The notes: generated from the sequence alone by a model not told the origin. 21,374 bases of DNA from Catenaria anguillulae PL171 (GCA_002102555.1 MCFL01000357.1:1-21374), one strand, 5' to 3'. Positions 1 through 9,432 are shown, counted from the first letter of the stretch. Program-made: numbers and translations.

Positions 1-318
1 CGCGCACATGCCCTGGACAGAGTACAAGAGCGGCCGGCGGCGAGTGCCGCGCGTGTCGAGATCAATAAGCATCGGCAAGAGCCATCGGGTGTCGGTGTGA
101 GGGACATCGTCGAGCGAGTACCACCACAGCTGGGTGAGGGCGGCACGGGTCACGTCGGGCACGAGTTTGCGAGATAAAGTGTTGAGTGGCGCATGGATTA
201 GGTGTGTTGAGCGTGGTGCGATTGGTTGGGTGTGGAGAAGGATAACCGCGACAAGAATGGGCTCGGCAATCTCGACGGGCAGCTGTGGAACCGAGCAGCA
301 TGGTGTCGGAGAGTCCAT
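1..318 (-). CDS. Partial gene (5' end only), probable member of the G-H-V-x-V-L-x-W-W repeat family
   Basis: An open frame starts at an ATG (318-316) and runs 106 codons without a stop to the left edge, so the gene is cut by the window. The product begins MDSPTPCCSVPQLPVEIAEP and goes on with L-T-Q-L-W-W-Y-S, R-W-L-L-P-M-L-I-D-L-D and L-L-Y-S-V-Q-G-M-C-A. Composition and codon use look coding, unlike the flanking spacer. The start, V-P-x-L-P-x-x-x-x-E-x-x-L-x-x-V, matches residues 10-26 of the intact 619-aa repeat protein at 16842-18701. An F-box-like or family-specific N-terminal helix region followed by repeats beyond the edge is therefore likely, but this is inference. No W-W repeat is itself inside the window. 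The alternative is an unrelated hypothetical protein. Confidence 0.55.
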   Translation of the reverse strand, partial: MDSPTPCCSVPQLPVEIAEPILVAVILLHTQPIAPRSTHLIHAPLNTLSRKLVPDVTRAALTQLWWYSLDDVPHTDTRWLLPMLIDLDTRGTRRRPLLYSVQGMCA

Positions 319-1409
319 TGCGGTGGGTTAAATTCGTTGGAACGAAGTACAACGTGCGAAATCGGATAGTGTTGCTGATTCTTCGATTCTGGACATGTTC
401 TGTACCAGGCAAAACATAAGAGAGATGCCAGATTGGATCGGAGGACAACCCCACTCTCACCACGTGCTTCCCACGCGCCGCGTGGCAACAGCCGCACTCC
501 CGAGACCTGCTGCCCAGATATTTGACGTCATTTTGTCTTATTTGCCCACATCACAGCTGGCTGGCTGCCATTGTAAAATTAGCTGGTCTAACGTCGTCAC
601 AATCTGCTCGCTGCGCTCGCATGGACGAAAACCAGTGCGGAGGGGAGCCCTCCCATGATTTCTTTTGACAAACTGGAAATGACAACGCTGCCGTGCATCA
701 TGACAAGATTCAAAAAGATCGCTTCATTAGGAATTGATGAGAGATTGATGGTTATGGATCGCATCAAAAAAGATGGGTGAAAATGGAGTACAATGGAAAA
801 CACTTTTCAAGCAAACAGGGACATTCACCATAACACATTGGTTGCCTCCACTGATGGGACCCATCATGCTGCGTGTGAGAAAGCACCAGCTGACACAATT
901 CGGCTCTGTCGCGGAAGGCACCAGCATGAGCAGATGTGAGAGGAATCGCATGTTGTGCAAGAAGAATTAATGTGGCATGTGCTACTCCCGAATCCATGTC
1001 CAACACAGCAGGCTGGAAAAACAGGAAATGAAGGAGCTGAAAAGAAGCGTCGAAAAATGACGACACCATGTTCGCTCGCGGATGGCAAAAGTGATGCTGA
1101 ATCTACCTCAAACAAAAAGAAGATGCTGTCAGTCTCTCTAAACACACAATTGTAAGTCAAATCAACTCGAGCACGCAGACAAGCCGACGAAAAGGAGAAA
1201 GGCTGACTGGGCGACGTGCGACACAGCGAGACATTGGTCATGTCGTCCAGTTAGTTGAGGGCATCGGTTTTTGTCGCACCCACCATATGGTTGTACCATG
1301 ACAGAGTTGATTACGATGGAAAACATCTTCCAAGAGTCGTTGGACCTGTTGGTGTGTTGCACCGAGCTTGAGCGGTCGCAATCAACAAGTGTGATACAAG
1401 GGCGGCTGT
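319..1409. other. Intergenic stretch, no recognised gene; one small ORF at 655-780 (+)
   Basis: This holds the promoter side of the leftward gene and the left flank of the helicase remnant. The only coding-like piece I see is a 41-codon ORF at 655-780 (+), starting MISFDKLEMTTLPCIM and ending M-D-R-I-K-K-D-G. It is followed in other frames by open pieces to about 1155, one with a basic E-K-K-R-R-K cluster. These could be leftover exons of a decayed gene. I recognise no domain and no promoter element. Confidence 0.3.
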
Positions 1410-2829
1410 TGGTCCGAGAACGACGAGCGACATCGATGCAATGTCGAAATCCTGCGTTTGGCGGGTGAGGAGGCGGCGGAAAAGGGTGCAAAGATGTCCC
1501 GCATCGTGGCCGACATCGTGCGCAAGAGCAAACCACTGCCTGGCCAGCGCAAGTACGAGCAGCAAGAGATTGCCGACGACGTGCTCACACAGGTTCGGCG
1601 GCTCGACAGCAAGAAGACGGCGGACATTTCGGCCGTGTTCCATTTGTACAAGGGCATGCCGGTCCGCATCACAGCGAACCAGGGCGGCTTGGCGGGTATC
1701 GTGAACGGGGCGATGGGCACAGTGCATCACATCGAGCTTGACAAGGAGACCGAGTTCCAGTCGATGGCCGACCCCAACCTTGGCTGCCCGGTCGTTGTGC
1801 CAAGCAAAGCGCCAGTGAACGAGTTTGTGCAAGTCGAGGGTTCGAGCGCGGATGATTCGCCGAAGTGGGAGGGCTTGTTGGCGGATTGGCCACGGAACGT
1901 GTACAACCTCGAGTTCTTGAGATTGGCAGGCGAGGAGGCGGCCGAGAACGGGACGCAGATGTTTCGAATAGTGGCCTGCATTGTGCGCAAGCGCAAGCCG
2001 TTGCCCGGCCAGCGCCGCTACGAGCGGCGGCAGTTCGATGATGACGTGCTCGCGCACGTTCGGCGGCTCAACAGCAAGAAGACGGCGGGTATCTCGGCAG
2101 TCTTGCACTTGTACAAGGACATGCCGATGCGAATCATAGCCAATCAGGGCGTCTTGGCGGGCAATGCGAATGGTGCGATGCGGTCGGTTTATCACGTCGA
2201 GTTTGACAAGGAGACCAAGTTCCAGCCGACGGCCGATTCAGACCTTGGCTCGCCGGTGGTCGTGCCAAGCAAAGCGCCGGTCAATGTCTTCGTACAGGTC
2301 GAGGGTTTGAGCGTGGATGATTCGCCAAAGTGGGCCTGCGGAGTGGCCGCGGAACGTTGACCCAGTCGCGTGTCAAGGTGGTGCGTTCAAGTTTGCATAC
2401 GCCCGCGACGACGAGGAGGTTGTGGTCCGCAAGAGCGGCGGCAAGATCCCGGCCGACCTCGATCACCTCGTCTTCCAGACCGTCGATGCCGATATCCACG
2501 GCTGCCCGCTCGTGCCGGCCTTCGCGCTCACAGCACACGGCGTGCAAGGCCTCACGCTCGACAACATTTACGTGACGAAGCTGAGCAGCCGGTGCCGCCA
2601 ATCGCTCTACGTCGCGCTTTCCCGAGTTCGCACGAGCACGGGCTTGACCACCAAGGAAGAATTAACCGAGAATGTGTTGAGGCGATTCGAGCCGAAGGCC
2701 AAGACGCTCGAGGGTCAGGAGGATTTGTTGAAGAGGGCGGCGGAAACCAAGGATTGGTTGGGAAAGTTGGAGACATTGGTGCGACGAGCGTTTGAGCGCA
2801 TGGAAGATACCGGCGAGGAGGCTCAATGA
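1410..2829 (+). pseudogene. PIF1-like DNA helicase, C-terminal remnant with an internal duplication (possibly from a Helitron)
   Basis: Only the C-terminal half of a PIF1-type superfamily 1B 5'-3' DNA helicase is present. Reading from about 1410, the protein has L-Y-K-G-M-P-V-R-I-T-A-N-Q and I-V-N-G-A-M-G-T-V, the usual 'kGmpV..N..NG..G.V' segment of PIF1. The next part of the frame (2317-2829) has A-F-A-L-T-A-H-G-V-Q-G-L-T-L-D (motif V-like; the usual Lys after His is Gly) and Q-S-L-Y-V-A-L-S-R-V-R-T (motif VI). It ends with a charged helical tail and a stop at 2827-2829. Walker A and B motifs are absent, and a stop at 1392 closes the frame upstream. The 1458-2360 frame must pass to the 2317-2829 frame at about 2335, where the second repeat copy lacks a few bases. 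It cannot be a working helicase as it stands. Helitron Rep/Hel proteins and host PIF1 paralogues are both possible sources; I saw no Rep domain and no clear Helitron end. Confidence 0.7.
1441..2338 (+). repeat. Two-copy 465-bp (155-codon) tandem duplication inside the PIF1 remnant
   Basis: Copy 1 covers about 1441-1905 and copy 2 about 1906-2338. The segment G-G-C-(A/G)-G-G-Y-G-A-G-G-A-G-G-C-G-G starts at 1460 and again at 1925, an offset of exactly 465 nt, so the duplication keeps frame. Both copies encode L-A-G-E-E-A-A-E, L-P-G-Q-R, V-R-R-L-x-S-K-K-T-A, the PIF1 N-G-A-M segment and V-V-V-P-S-K-A-P-V-N. The two proteins are roughly three quarters identical by eye, so the event is not recent. 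Copy 2 has lost more consensus positions (K-G-M-P-V became K-D-M-P-M; M-G-T-V became M-R-S-V). Confidence 0.85.
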
Positions 2830-2973
2830 ACACAACAGCGGAGCACTTTTAGTCATGCGATGAGGCTGCTTTCATTGAAGAAACAAAGAGGACACATCGC
2901 CGAAAAAAAAACAGCGAGGACCGACCGAGACGCGCCAAAGCGAGCGAGGAGGGATCGACAAGAGGACATCTTT

Positions 2974-3113
2974 CACGTGACTTTCACGTGCTTTGAACAC
3001 TCAAGCCACACCCTTTGCAAACCGGGATTATCTCCACCACACACTATGCAAATCAAATGCAAATGGGCGCAAATGGATTGCAAATGGATTTGCAAATGGA
3101 TTTCGTGCACGTG
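2974..3113. promoter_or_regulatory. Three CACGTG E-boxes upstream of the 3452 gene
   Basis: CACGTG occurs at 2974-2979, 2985-2990 and 3108-3113. The first two sit in near-identical TTTCACGTG contexts 11 bp apart, and the first forms the full palindrome TCACGTGA. The third is the same TTCACGTG core on the other strand. In fungi this core is bound by basic helix-loop-helix factors such as Cbf1 or Pho4. A role for the gene starting at 3452 is inferred from position only. Confidence 0.45.
3046..3101 (+). repeat. Helically spaced GCAAAT array (five copies)
   Basis: GCAAAT starts at 3048, 3059, 3069, 3080 and 3092, all on the plus strand, with spacings of 11, 10, 11 and 12 bp. The last four extend to GCAAATGG, and the first two lie in ATGCAAAT octamers. 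The array sits between the E-box pair (2974-2990) and the third E-box (3108), about 350 bp before the start codon at 3452. The one-turn spacing suggests a same-face protein binding array; a decayed short tandem repeat is the alternative. Confidence 0.6.
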
Positions 3114-3378
3114 AACGCCCCCGTCACGCCAGCAGCCAATGAGCGCAAGCCAACGCCTTGTCCTGCCAGCCTCGCACCCGCCCATCCTTGTGTCTCGCAC
3201 GGCTGGCACCCAGCCATCCATCGCGTATGTTGTCTCACGACAGAGCTAGCGGCAATGAAGCCGACCCATCCCAGCTCCCACAGCCCGGTCTTCAATCGCC
3301 ATGCATGCGTCCTGATAGTCTGATAGTGACATCAACCACGCTACCACATCCACTGCCCTCTCAGCCGTCCTTCCCTCA

Positions 3379-3411
3379 CCCGCCCGCCGCCCGCCGCCCG
3401 CCCCCGCGCCC
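3379..3411 (-). promoter_or_regulatory. Candidate G-quadruplex (minus strand) / i-motif (plus strand) just upstream of the 3452 start codon
   Basis: Six runs of three or more C lie within 33 bases (3379-3381, 3383-3385, 3390-3392, 3397-3399, 3401-3405, 3409-3411), separated by 1 to 4 bases. The minus strand therefore fits the G3+N1-7 quadruplex rule. It lies about 40 bp before the ATG at 3452, probably in the promoter or 5' UTR. Only the base pattern is seen; function is not shown. Confidence 0.45.
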
Positions 3412-3451
3412 GGCACAGCACAGCACTTTCGAAGACCTACATCCTTGCGAA

Positions 3452-5199
3452 ATGTTCCGCAGCAAGAACACATCATCCACGGCCGGCCAGCAGGGCAGAA
3501 CTCCTTCTCGGGGAATGCAAGCTACCGTTGCATCCGTTCCTTCCGCGCCAAAACCGACCTTCGAGGATGAAATCCACAAGCTATCCAACACTGATAGAAA
3601 CGTAAGTGTTCGTCGCACACATACCCCCATTCACCTCGCACTCCTGCGTCGAACCTCATCTTACCGCCACGGCAACCGCTTGTACATAGTCACACGTCAG
3701 TTCCATGACCAAAGTTGTTGAGCTGATGGAAATGTGCTCCGAGTCCTCGCCTGCACAACTTCGATATCCGTTCACGCAAAGCCATTCAAAAGAAGACGTC
3801 GAATTCATGCAAAAGGTGCAAGAGGAACGCAACGCTATCGAGGCCGGCACCATGTCTCAACCCGACCGCACGCTCAACGGCAATTTCAACGTCGGCTTTG
3901 TCATGGTTCGTTTCCCTCCCTTCCGCTTGAGCTTGGTGCTCACCAGTTCACCAAACTCGGTGCTGTTAGGGTTCGTACCTCGACGTGACTCTCGCATCAT
4001 TCGACAGGAGCGCTATGGGCGGCTTGACGTTGCTTGATGGTTTGCTCAAGATTGGCGAATGGGAAGGCTCGGCACCCCGCCTCGACGACCAGTCGCCATT
4101 ACAGTTTCCGCACACTCCGTTCTCGTCCACCACTGGCCGCACAGACACCGAGCAGGCCCTTCTACGCAACACGCAGACTGCATTGGCGCAGGCAGCAGGC
4201 TTTGGATACTCGCCGCTGCACTCACCCACCGCGGCAAGCATGTCCCATCATGTCTTTGTCCACCACCATCAACTTTCGCCTGTTGGCACATCGCTTCCGC
4301 CAACACATCCAGCGGTCGCAATTGTTCCATCATCCGACCACCTTGTCCACGACGCAACTCGCATCTTGCCGACGGCGGCCCCCCATCGTGCGCCAGTCGC
4401 TGCTACCGCTACCGCTGCCACATCCACCACCATTGCAACTGGAACGCCGCAAGGCAGTCTCCCATTCCTTGTTTCAACATTGGTATGTACTGTTCAAGCA
4501 CAGCTTCAAACACACACAGAGTCCCCAAGTCGATCAGATAACTCACCGCGCCTCTCCCCATTCCAGGACACTGGCGGTGTGACGCAGTCCATTACCGTGT
4601 CGGCACCAATTGTCCCTCTTCAAGCAGATACGCCTCCTCCGCCTCCGTTGGCTAATTCGCTTCAAACCAACCAATCGCCGCAACACATTTCGTACAATGG
4701 CGTCCATCTTCCACTGGGCAAAAGCACGGCCAACCAGACGCTCTTGGACATTCCATTTCTCTGGCTCCGCGGAACTTTTTCCAATGGCGGCGTGTTTTCG
4801 ACCACACCAGTCAAGCAGATCGAGGTGGCCATTGCCGGCAGCGCTGGTCGCGGTAGCAAGCGCCCAGAAAATGTCACAAACTGGCGAAAAGAGCACGCGA
4901 ACATGTTGTCGCATGTCAAGAATGTATTCCAGTACATTCAAGGGATTGCCATCATCCGCGAGCCGCATGTTTCTCGCACCGCTGCCACTGGGCCGGCCAC
5001 GATTCAAGCAACCATTCTTGACGACCCGGAGGCTCTCCTTGCCTGTTTGTTTGTGCCATTTTTCACCTCGACCTCACGTCCCTGTCCGACCACCCTTGGT
5101 GAAGTGGCGCTGGTGTCACGGCACAGCGCATACAAGTCGCTTCCAAAGTCTACGAATCATGGGCGCCAAAGTACGAGTGCGGGTGCCAGTGATCAGTGA
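3452..5199 (+). CDS. Four-exon gene, conserved-looking protein of unknown function (503 aa)
   Basis: I place four exons at 3452-3601, 3690-3905, 3970-4482 and 4567-5199. All three introns (88, 64 and 84 nt) have GT...AG ends and are phase 0, which gives one uninterrupted 503-aa frame. Exon 1 starts MFRSKNTSSTAGQQ. Residues 37-145 look folded, with E-D-E-I-H-K-L-S-N-T-D-R-N, a charged helix M-T-K-V-V-E-L-M-E-M, E-D-V-E-F-M-Q-K-V-Q-E-E-R and G-S-Y-L-D-V-T-L-A-S-F-D-R. A long Ser/Thr/Ala/Pro/His-rich linker follows. The C-terminal domain (about residues 340-490) has I-P-F-L-W-L-R-G-T-F and N-V-F-Q-Y-I-Q-G-I-A-I-I-R-E-P. I recognise no family, signal peptide or membrane segment. The last intron has no in-frame stop and is divisible by three, so its retention would add 28 residues. 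The start is the first ATG of the frame, following the C-rich tract. Confidence 0.75.
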
Positions 5200-5438
5200 A
5201 GTTGTCTGCATCTTTAGTTTTGCTCGTTTTTCGAATTCCTTCTCCTTTTGTCTCTTTTTTTTTCGCATATATGTTATGTACATTGACACGAGTTGTTTGC
5301 TCAGCGTCTCAGTTGTGTCTGACAAGCGCCGAGGAGCGGTGAATGAACGAAGGAATCAATATGATAACGTTGACATCAAATCCGACACACTCACCCCCGC
5401 CGCTCGACCACAGACATGTCACAACCAACCCATCACAA
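5200..5438. terminator. Shared 3' spacer between two convergent genes
   Basis: The rightward gene ends at 5199 and the leftward recombinase gene at 5439, leaving 239 bp for both 3' ends. A T-rich run (about 5215-5270, with T9 near 5257) and an AT-rich catatatgttatgtacat segment fit polyadenylation signals for the rightward transcript. No gene is seen here. Confidence 0.4.
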
Positions 5439-8400
5439 TCACACATCCCCTGACGCACCAGATGGGCCAGAATCATCATCACTTGACGAATCCGCTTCAC
5501 GCCGCCGCTTACGTGTCGCTTGCGGCGGCAGAGCACCAACCGCGACCGGCGCGGTGGGGCGCGGCGGTGCTGGAGGTATTTGACCGCCATTGGACAGCAT
5601 CTGGTGCAGCATCCGGTAGCTGAGTGCCGGCATGCTTGGTGCATCGAGTGGCGCCATGAATGAGAGCGGCGGCGGCGCGAAAATCGAGAGCAGCGGCGGC
5701 GCGACAAACGAGAGTGGCGGCTGCGGTGGCGCCAGGTTGCCTTGCGGATGATTCAACGCAAAGGGGCCCACGGCGACGGAGGAAATCGACGACAAGCGCC
5801 CGTACTCGGCGGCGGCCTCTGGCAGAAGCTCGACTTGACCAGAAAACGAGGGGCCGGCGGCACCAGCAACAGCACCAGCGGCACCAGCAACAGCACCAGC
5901 GGCACCAGCAACAGCACCAGCAGTAGTTGCCAATTGGTCACGCTCGCCGGCCAAGGTTCGCGCTCGCGGCCGCCCTTGTCGTTTGCGTTTCGGGGTGGGG
6001 GCGGATGACGGCGGCGGCAGCTGGACGATTGGCGAGCTCGGGACTGGCTCGAGTTGATGTCGGCCAATGTTTTGAGCGAGCGTGGACGACGTGGAGGAAT
6101 GCTCGGCTTGTGCTTGTGCACGACGTGGGGCGGCGGCGGGCGGGAGAGACTGGGAGGCAGCGGGCGGGATAGACTGAGCGGCAGCGGGCGGGAGAGACTG
6201 GGCGGCGGCGGCGCTCATGCTGTTGGATGCGGTCCCATTGGCGGTAGCTGGATCTGGGGCCGACGACGACGACGACGCAAAGGATGCGGCTTCGGTGACG
6301 GAGCGGAGCGAATCACGAGCATGGGCGCGAGCCATGGCATCTGATGCGCCATCGGCTCCAAGAGTCGGCGGAGGAGGGCTTTCCGGCAGCCACGTGAGAG
6401 CCTCTGCCTCACTCACAACCGAAAGAACTGGCTGGAGGAACGAAAGCCCGCGATTGACAATGGCGGCCACCACCTGCAAGCCAGCCATGAAATCTTCTGG
6501 TGGTGACGGGCCTTGGTCAATCCACCGGCTCAAACACTGCCGCGCGTGTTGGAAATCAATGGCAAGCGATCCGAGGTCGCGCGAGTTGATGAACTGGAGC
6601 GCGACTTGCCGACGAGCGTACTCGTCTCGGTACTTGGCCATGACTTCATACACGCCAAACATGCCCTGCGGTTGGTTGTACACCCAGCGAAAATGAATCG
6701 GATCTGGGACGCCAGCCGCGACAAACACTGCTTGATCCGCTTTTGCGCGCATGGTGTAGCGCAGGACGACGGCGTTATCTCGCCACCGCCCCAGTGACAT
6801 GATGTCGCGGTCTGTGAGCCCGCTGCGGGACATGAGTTGCGCACAGGTGCGCCGCAACGAGTGCGTCGTGTACCCTGGATTCGGGCGCGACACGAGCATC
6901 CCAGCATACGTGTCATGGCGGTCCGTTGGCCGCAAAAAGTTGTTGCGCCATGTCGGAATCGCGAGTTGCAATGCGAGGCAGAAATCGTCGACGAGCTTGC
7001 AAAACAGAGCCGGGTCACTACGGATTTCCTTGGCCGTGAATCGATTGCTCGTCGAAACTTCATGCTCGGTCGGATCGGCAGGGTCATGGTCAAAGTCGTC
7101 CTCGTTGCCATCGTCCAACAGTCCACGAGCGAGCCCATCAATCGTATTGCGCGTTGACGACGCGCGCACCCGCTCGGCGTGCACCAAGACCTTGACGCGG
7201 TATGCTGGCGCAGACGGCCACGATCCAGGGTCGCTACCTTGGAGCACCTCGCCCGTCGCGGGCGACAAGTAACACCCTGGCCGCCATGTGGTCAAATAGT
7301 CGACGAATCCGGCGGCCATCCTATTGGCGAATAGATCATCGCCGTCGGCGTCATCGGACGCGCCGTCGGTTCGATCGAGTGATTGAGTGACAAGCGGGAG
7401 CTGCGGGGCACCGGCGATGCCAGCTGGCGTAGTGGGCGTAGTGGGCGGGCGGGTCGGTGGTGGGCTGTGCGGATGTTGGAGAGCGGCATCAGGGTGCGGC
7501 TGCTGATGGTGCTGTTGCGATGGCTGTTGCTCGGCGGCATCAGGTTGTGGTTGCATGTGCTGACCACGTATCACTTGTGGCGAGGTGACCAAGCACAACG
7601 AGCGCAGTCCCTCGTACACCGCCAAATCGGCACATTTCAAGCCAAAGCAGGCGAGCATGACCTCCTGTTGAAAGCAATAGCCGAGAGCGTGAGCAGATCA
7701 ATCAAGAACCAGGGTGCAAATGTGCTAAATACCTGAAAAATGCCCGAGAATCCGCTCACGGACATCTTCTTAGAACGAGCGACGGTCCCACCACGATACG
7801 TTGTGGGAAACAAGGGTGCGTCAAGTTGTGTCGGCGTGTATGGGCCTGACATGTCAGATTGTCAGAAAACACAGGGGATGGGAGTGGGGGACGAAATTGA
7901 ATGTGATGACATACCAGGGCCATGGATGTAGTAGATGTACCCGATGAGCGTGCGCACAGGGCACAACCACTCTTGAAAGGGGATAGCGTTGTGCAGAATC
8001 GGCACGCTCACGGGCACGTCGCGGCGTTTGGAGTGCCGGAGGTTGATGTACAGCATGGTGGGCGTTTTGCCGAGGAGCGGAATGGAGCTGTTGCGCGGAT
8101 CAGCCGGAAACTCAATGTCGCTGAGCTGAAATGGTTGACAGAGGGCAATGTAAGTGAGTGGATTATGGGAAGGTGAATGACAATTGGAGACAAACCTTAA
8201 GGTCGCAAATCTCCTCTCGACGCAAGCAGCCAGCCATGCCCAACAAGAATGCAGCCCAAACACTATGGCGCGGGGTCCATAGGTTGTGTAATCCTTGACC
8301 AGCTCCTTGAGGCGATGACGGACAACCTCAAAGTCGTGGAACATGTCAAAGGCAGGTGCGTAGCGGATGTTGCCCATTGTGCGAGCATGTATCTGCAGGT

Positions 8401-9432
8401 ACAAGCTCTGGATCGTCGACTGCAGTGATTGAAGTCAGGAAACGTGAGCAGAATGAAGCGGAAACGAAGTGAGCTGTGTTGAACTGCGTGCCTTGACCTC
8501 ACCTGCCGCAAAGATGTTGCCGCGGGAGCGACGGAAGTTGGTGCCTGGAATGGGTGGCTGATCGAGAATTTGAGCGAATGCGACGTTACCCTGGCCGCCG
8601 AGGTTTTGGAATGCGGCCGTTGCGTTTAGAAACAGTTGGAGGGAGGCGATGCCAATTTGTTTCTTTGCTCCAGGGCCGAAAACATCGTCTGAAGGTACAC
8701 AGCACAATATGGAATGAAAAGGTCAGAATCAAGTCTGCTCAAGCGCATGCCAAATTGGGAGACATACCAAGGTAAGCAAGGAATGGGGCCAATGGAAATG
8801 ACTCGCCAAACTTCTCTGGAATGAAGTGGTACTTCAACCAGCACCACAGATCGAAGCGGCGGATTGCATTTTGGTACGACCGCAGAGTCCTAAAGTCAAA
8901 GAGCAAGTAGTTCGGTAAGTCAAAGCCTGGTACAATTCGCGAATAGCGGGCATGCAGACGTTGACGAGATTTTCGAGCGCAATCTCCATCGTGGTGATAT
9001 TGGGATTGGTCACGCTGGTACGGTGTGCTGCCGACAATCCGCTCGTGATGTCGTTGCCAGTCTTGGACCGGGAATTCGCGAAAGTCTTCGGGCGAGGCAT
9101 ACATTGGCGGCGCGGGACCGGCACCAATCCATTCCGGGGCCTTGCCATACACCAATGGCGCGTATCCCTTGGGTTGCCGGGCAAGCATGGTGGAAGGAGG
9201 GGCAACGGCGGCCGTGGTATCGACTGAGATTTCACCATTGTCGTCGAGATTCGCATCATCGTTGGCAGCGTTGTCATCGTCGAGGGTAATGCCAGGCTCG
9301 CTTTGGTCGGCGTGTTGGGCGTCGGAAGGTCCGAAGCAGAGTCAGAATCACGGTGCTCGGAAGCGGCAGGGGCGGGCGGTGGGCCTTGGTTGGGGTGGCC
9401 GTTTGCGATGTGGACGCTTGAGAAGGATTCAT
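5439..9432 (-). CDS. Intron-split tyrosine recombinase, Crypton-like, with AT-hook-like low-complexity tail
   Basis: This is a tyrosine recombinase, an enzyme family that cuts and rejoins DNA through a Tyr-DNA bond. Supported exons, in order, are 8889-8768, 8688 to about 8500, 8419-8196, 8125-7915, 7845-7733 and 7664-5439. Introns are 68 to 83 nt with GT...AG ends; a shorter one (about 44 nt) probably lies upstream. An acidic N-terminal part lies in about 9432-8934. The core-binding domain includes T-L-R-S-Y-Q-N-A-I-R-R-F. Catalytic residues are Arg in G-C-L-R-R-E-E-I (codon 8222-8220), Lys in R-H-S-K-R-R-D (8029-8027), H-x-x-R in H-S-L-R-R (6863-6852), Trp in G-R-W-R-D (6785-6783) and Tyr in L-R-Y-T (6758-6756). 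Trp and Tyr are nine residues apart, as usual. A Q/H/P-rich then acidic insertion separates Lys from His. The tail has K-R-K-R-Q-G-R-P-R-A-R and a basic K-R-R-R near the end. No reverse transcriptase or capsid gene is nearby, so Crypton or a domesticated copy fits better than a DIRS element. The N-terminal half has about four or five apparent frame breaks; the last exon is open throughout. Confidence 0.75.
5859..5924 (+). repeat. 21-bp minisatellite (about three units) in the recombinase tail
   Basis: The plus strand repeats ggcaccagcaacagcacca-gc three times (5859, 5880, 5901) with essentially no variation. On the coding (minus) strand each unit is seven residues of the G-A-V-A-G-A-A type. 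The near-perfect identity suggests recent expansion. It lies just C-terminal to the AT-hook-like basic patch. Confidence 0.85.
6133..6204 (+). repeat. 24-bp minisatellite (three units) in the recombinase tail
   Basis: Three imperfect 24-bp units (core gcgggcggga-agact) encode, on the minus strand, three eight-residue blocks of the type A-A-A-Q-S-L/I-P-P. It is a coding minisatellite whose unit is a multiple of three, so copy-number change keeps the frame. Confidence 0.8.

Noticed and set aside
1311-2195. Long open frame (294 codons) on the minus strand
   Set aside because: It is the mirror of the PIF1 coding strand. Its protein has no helicase or other motif, and the internal duplication explains its length.
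2830-2960. Helitron 3' end (hairpin plus CTRR) after the PIF1 remnant
   Set aside because: No convincing hairpin followed by CTAG/CTAA within the first few hundred bases downstream.
5439-9432. DIRS-type retroelement as the source of the recombinase
   Set aside because: No reverse transcriptase, RNase H or gag-like sequence was found on either side within the window, and there are several spliceosomal introns. It cannot be excluded from this window alone.
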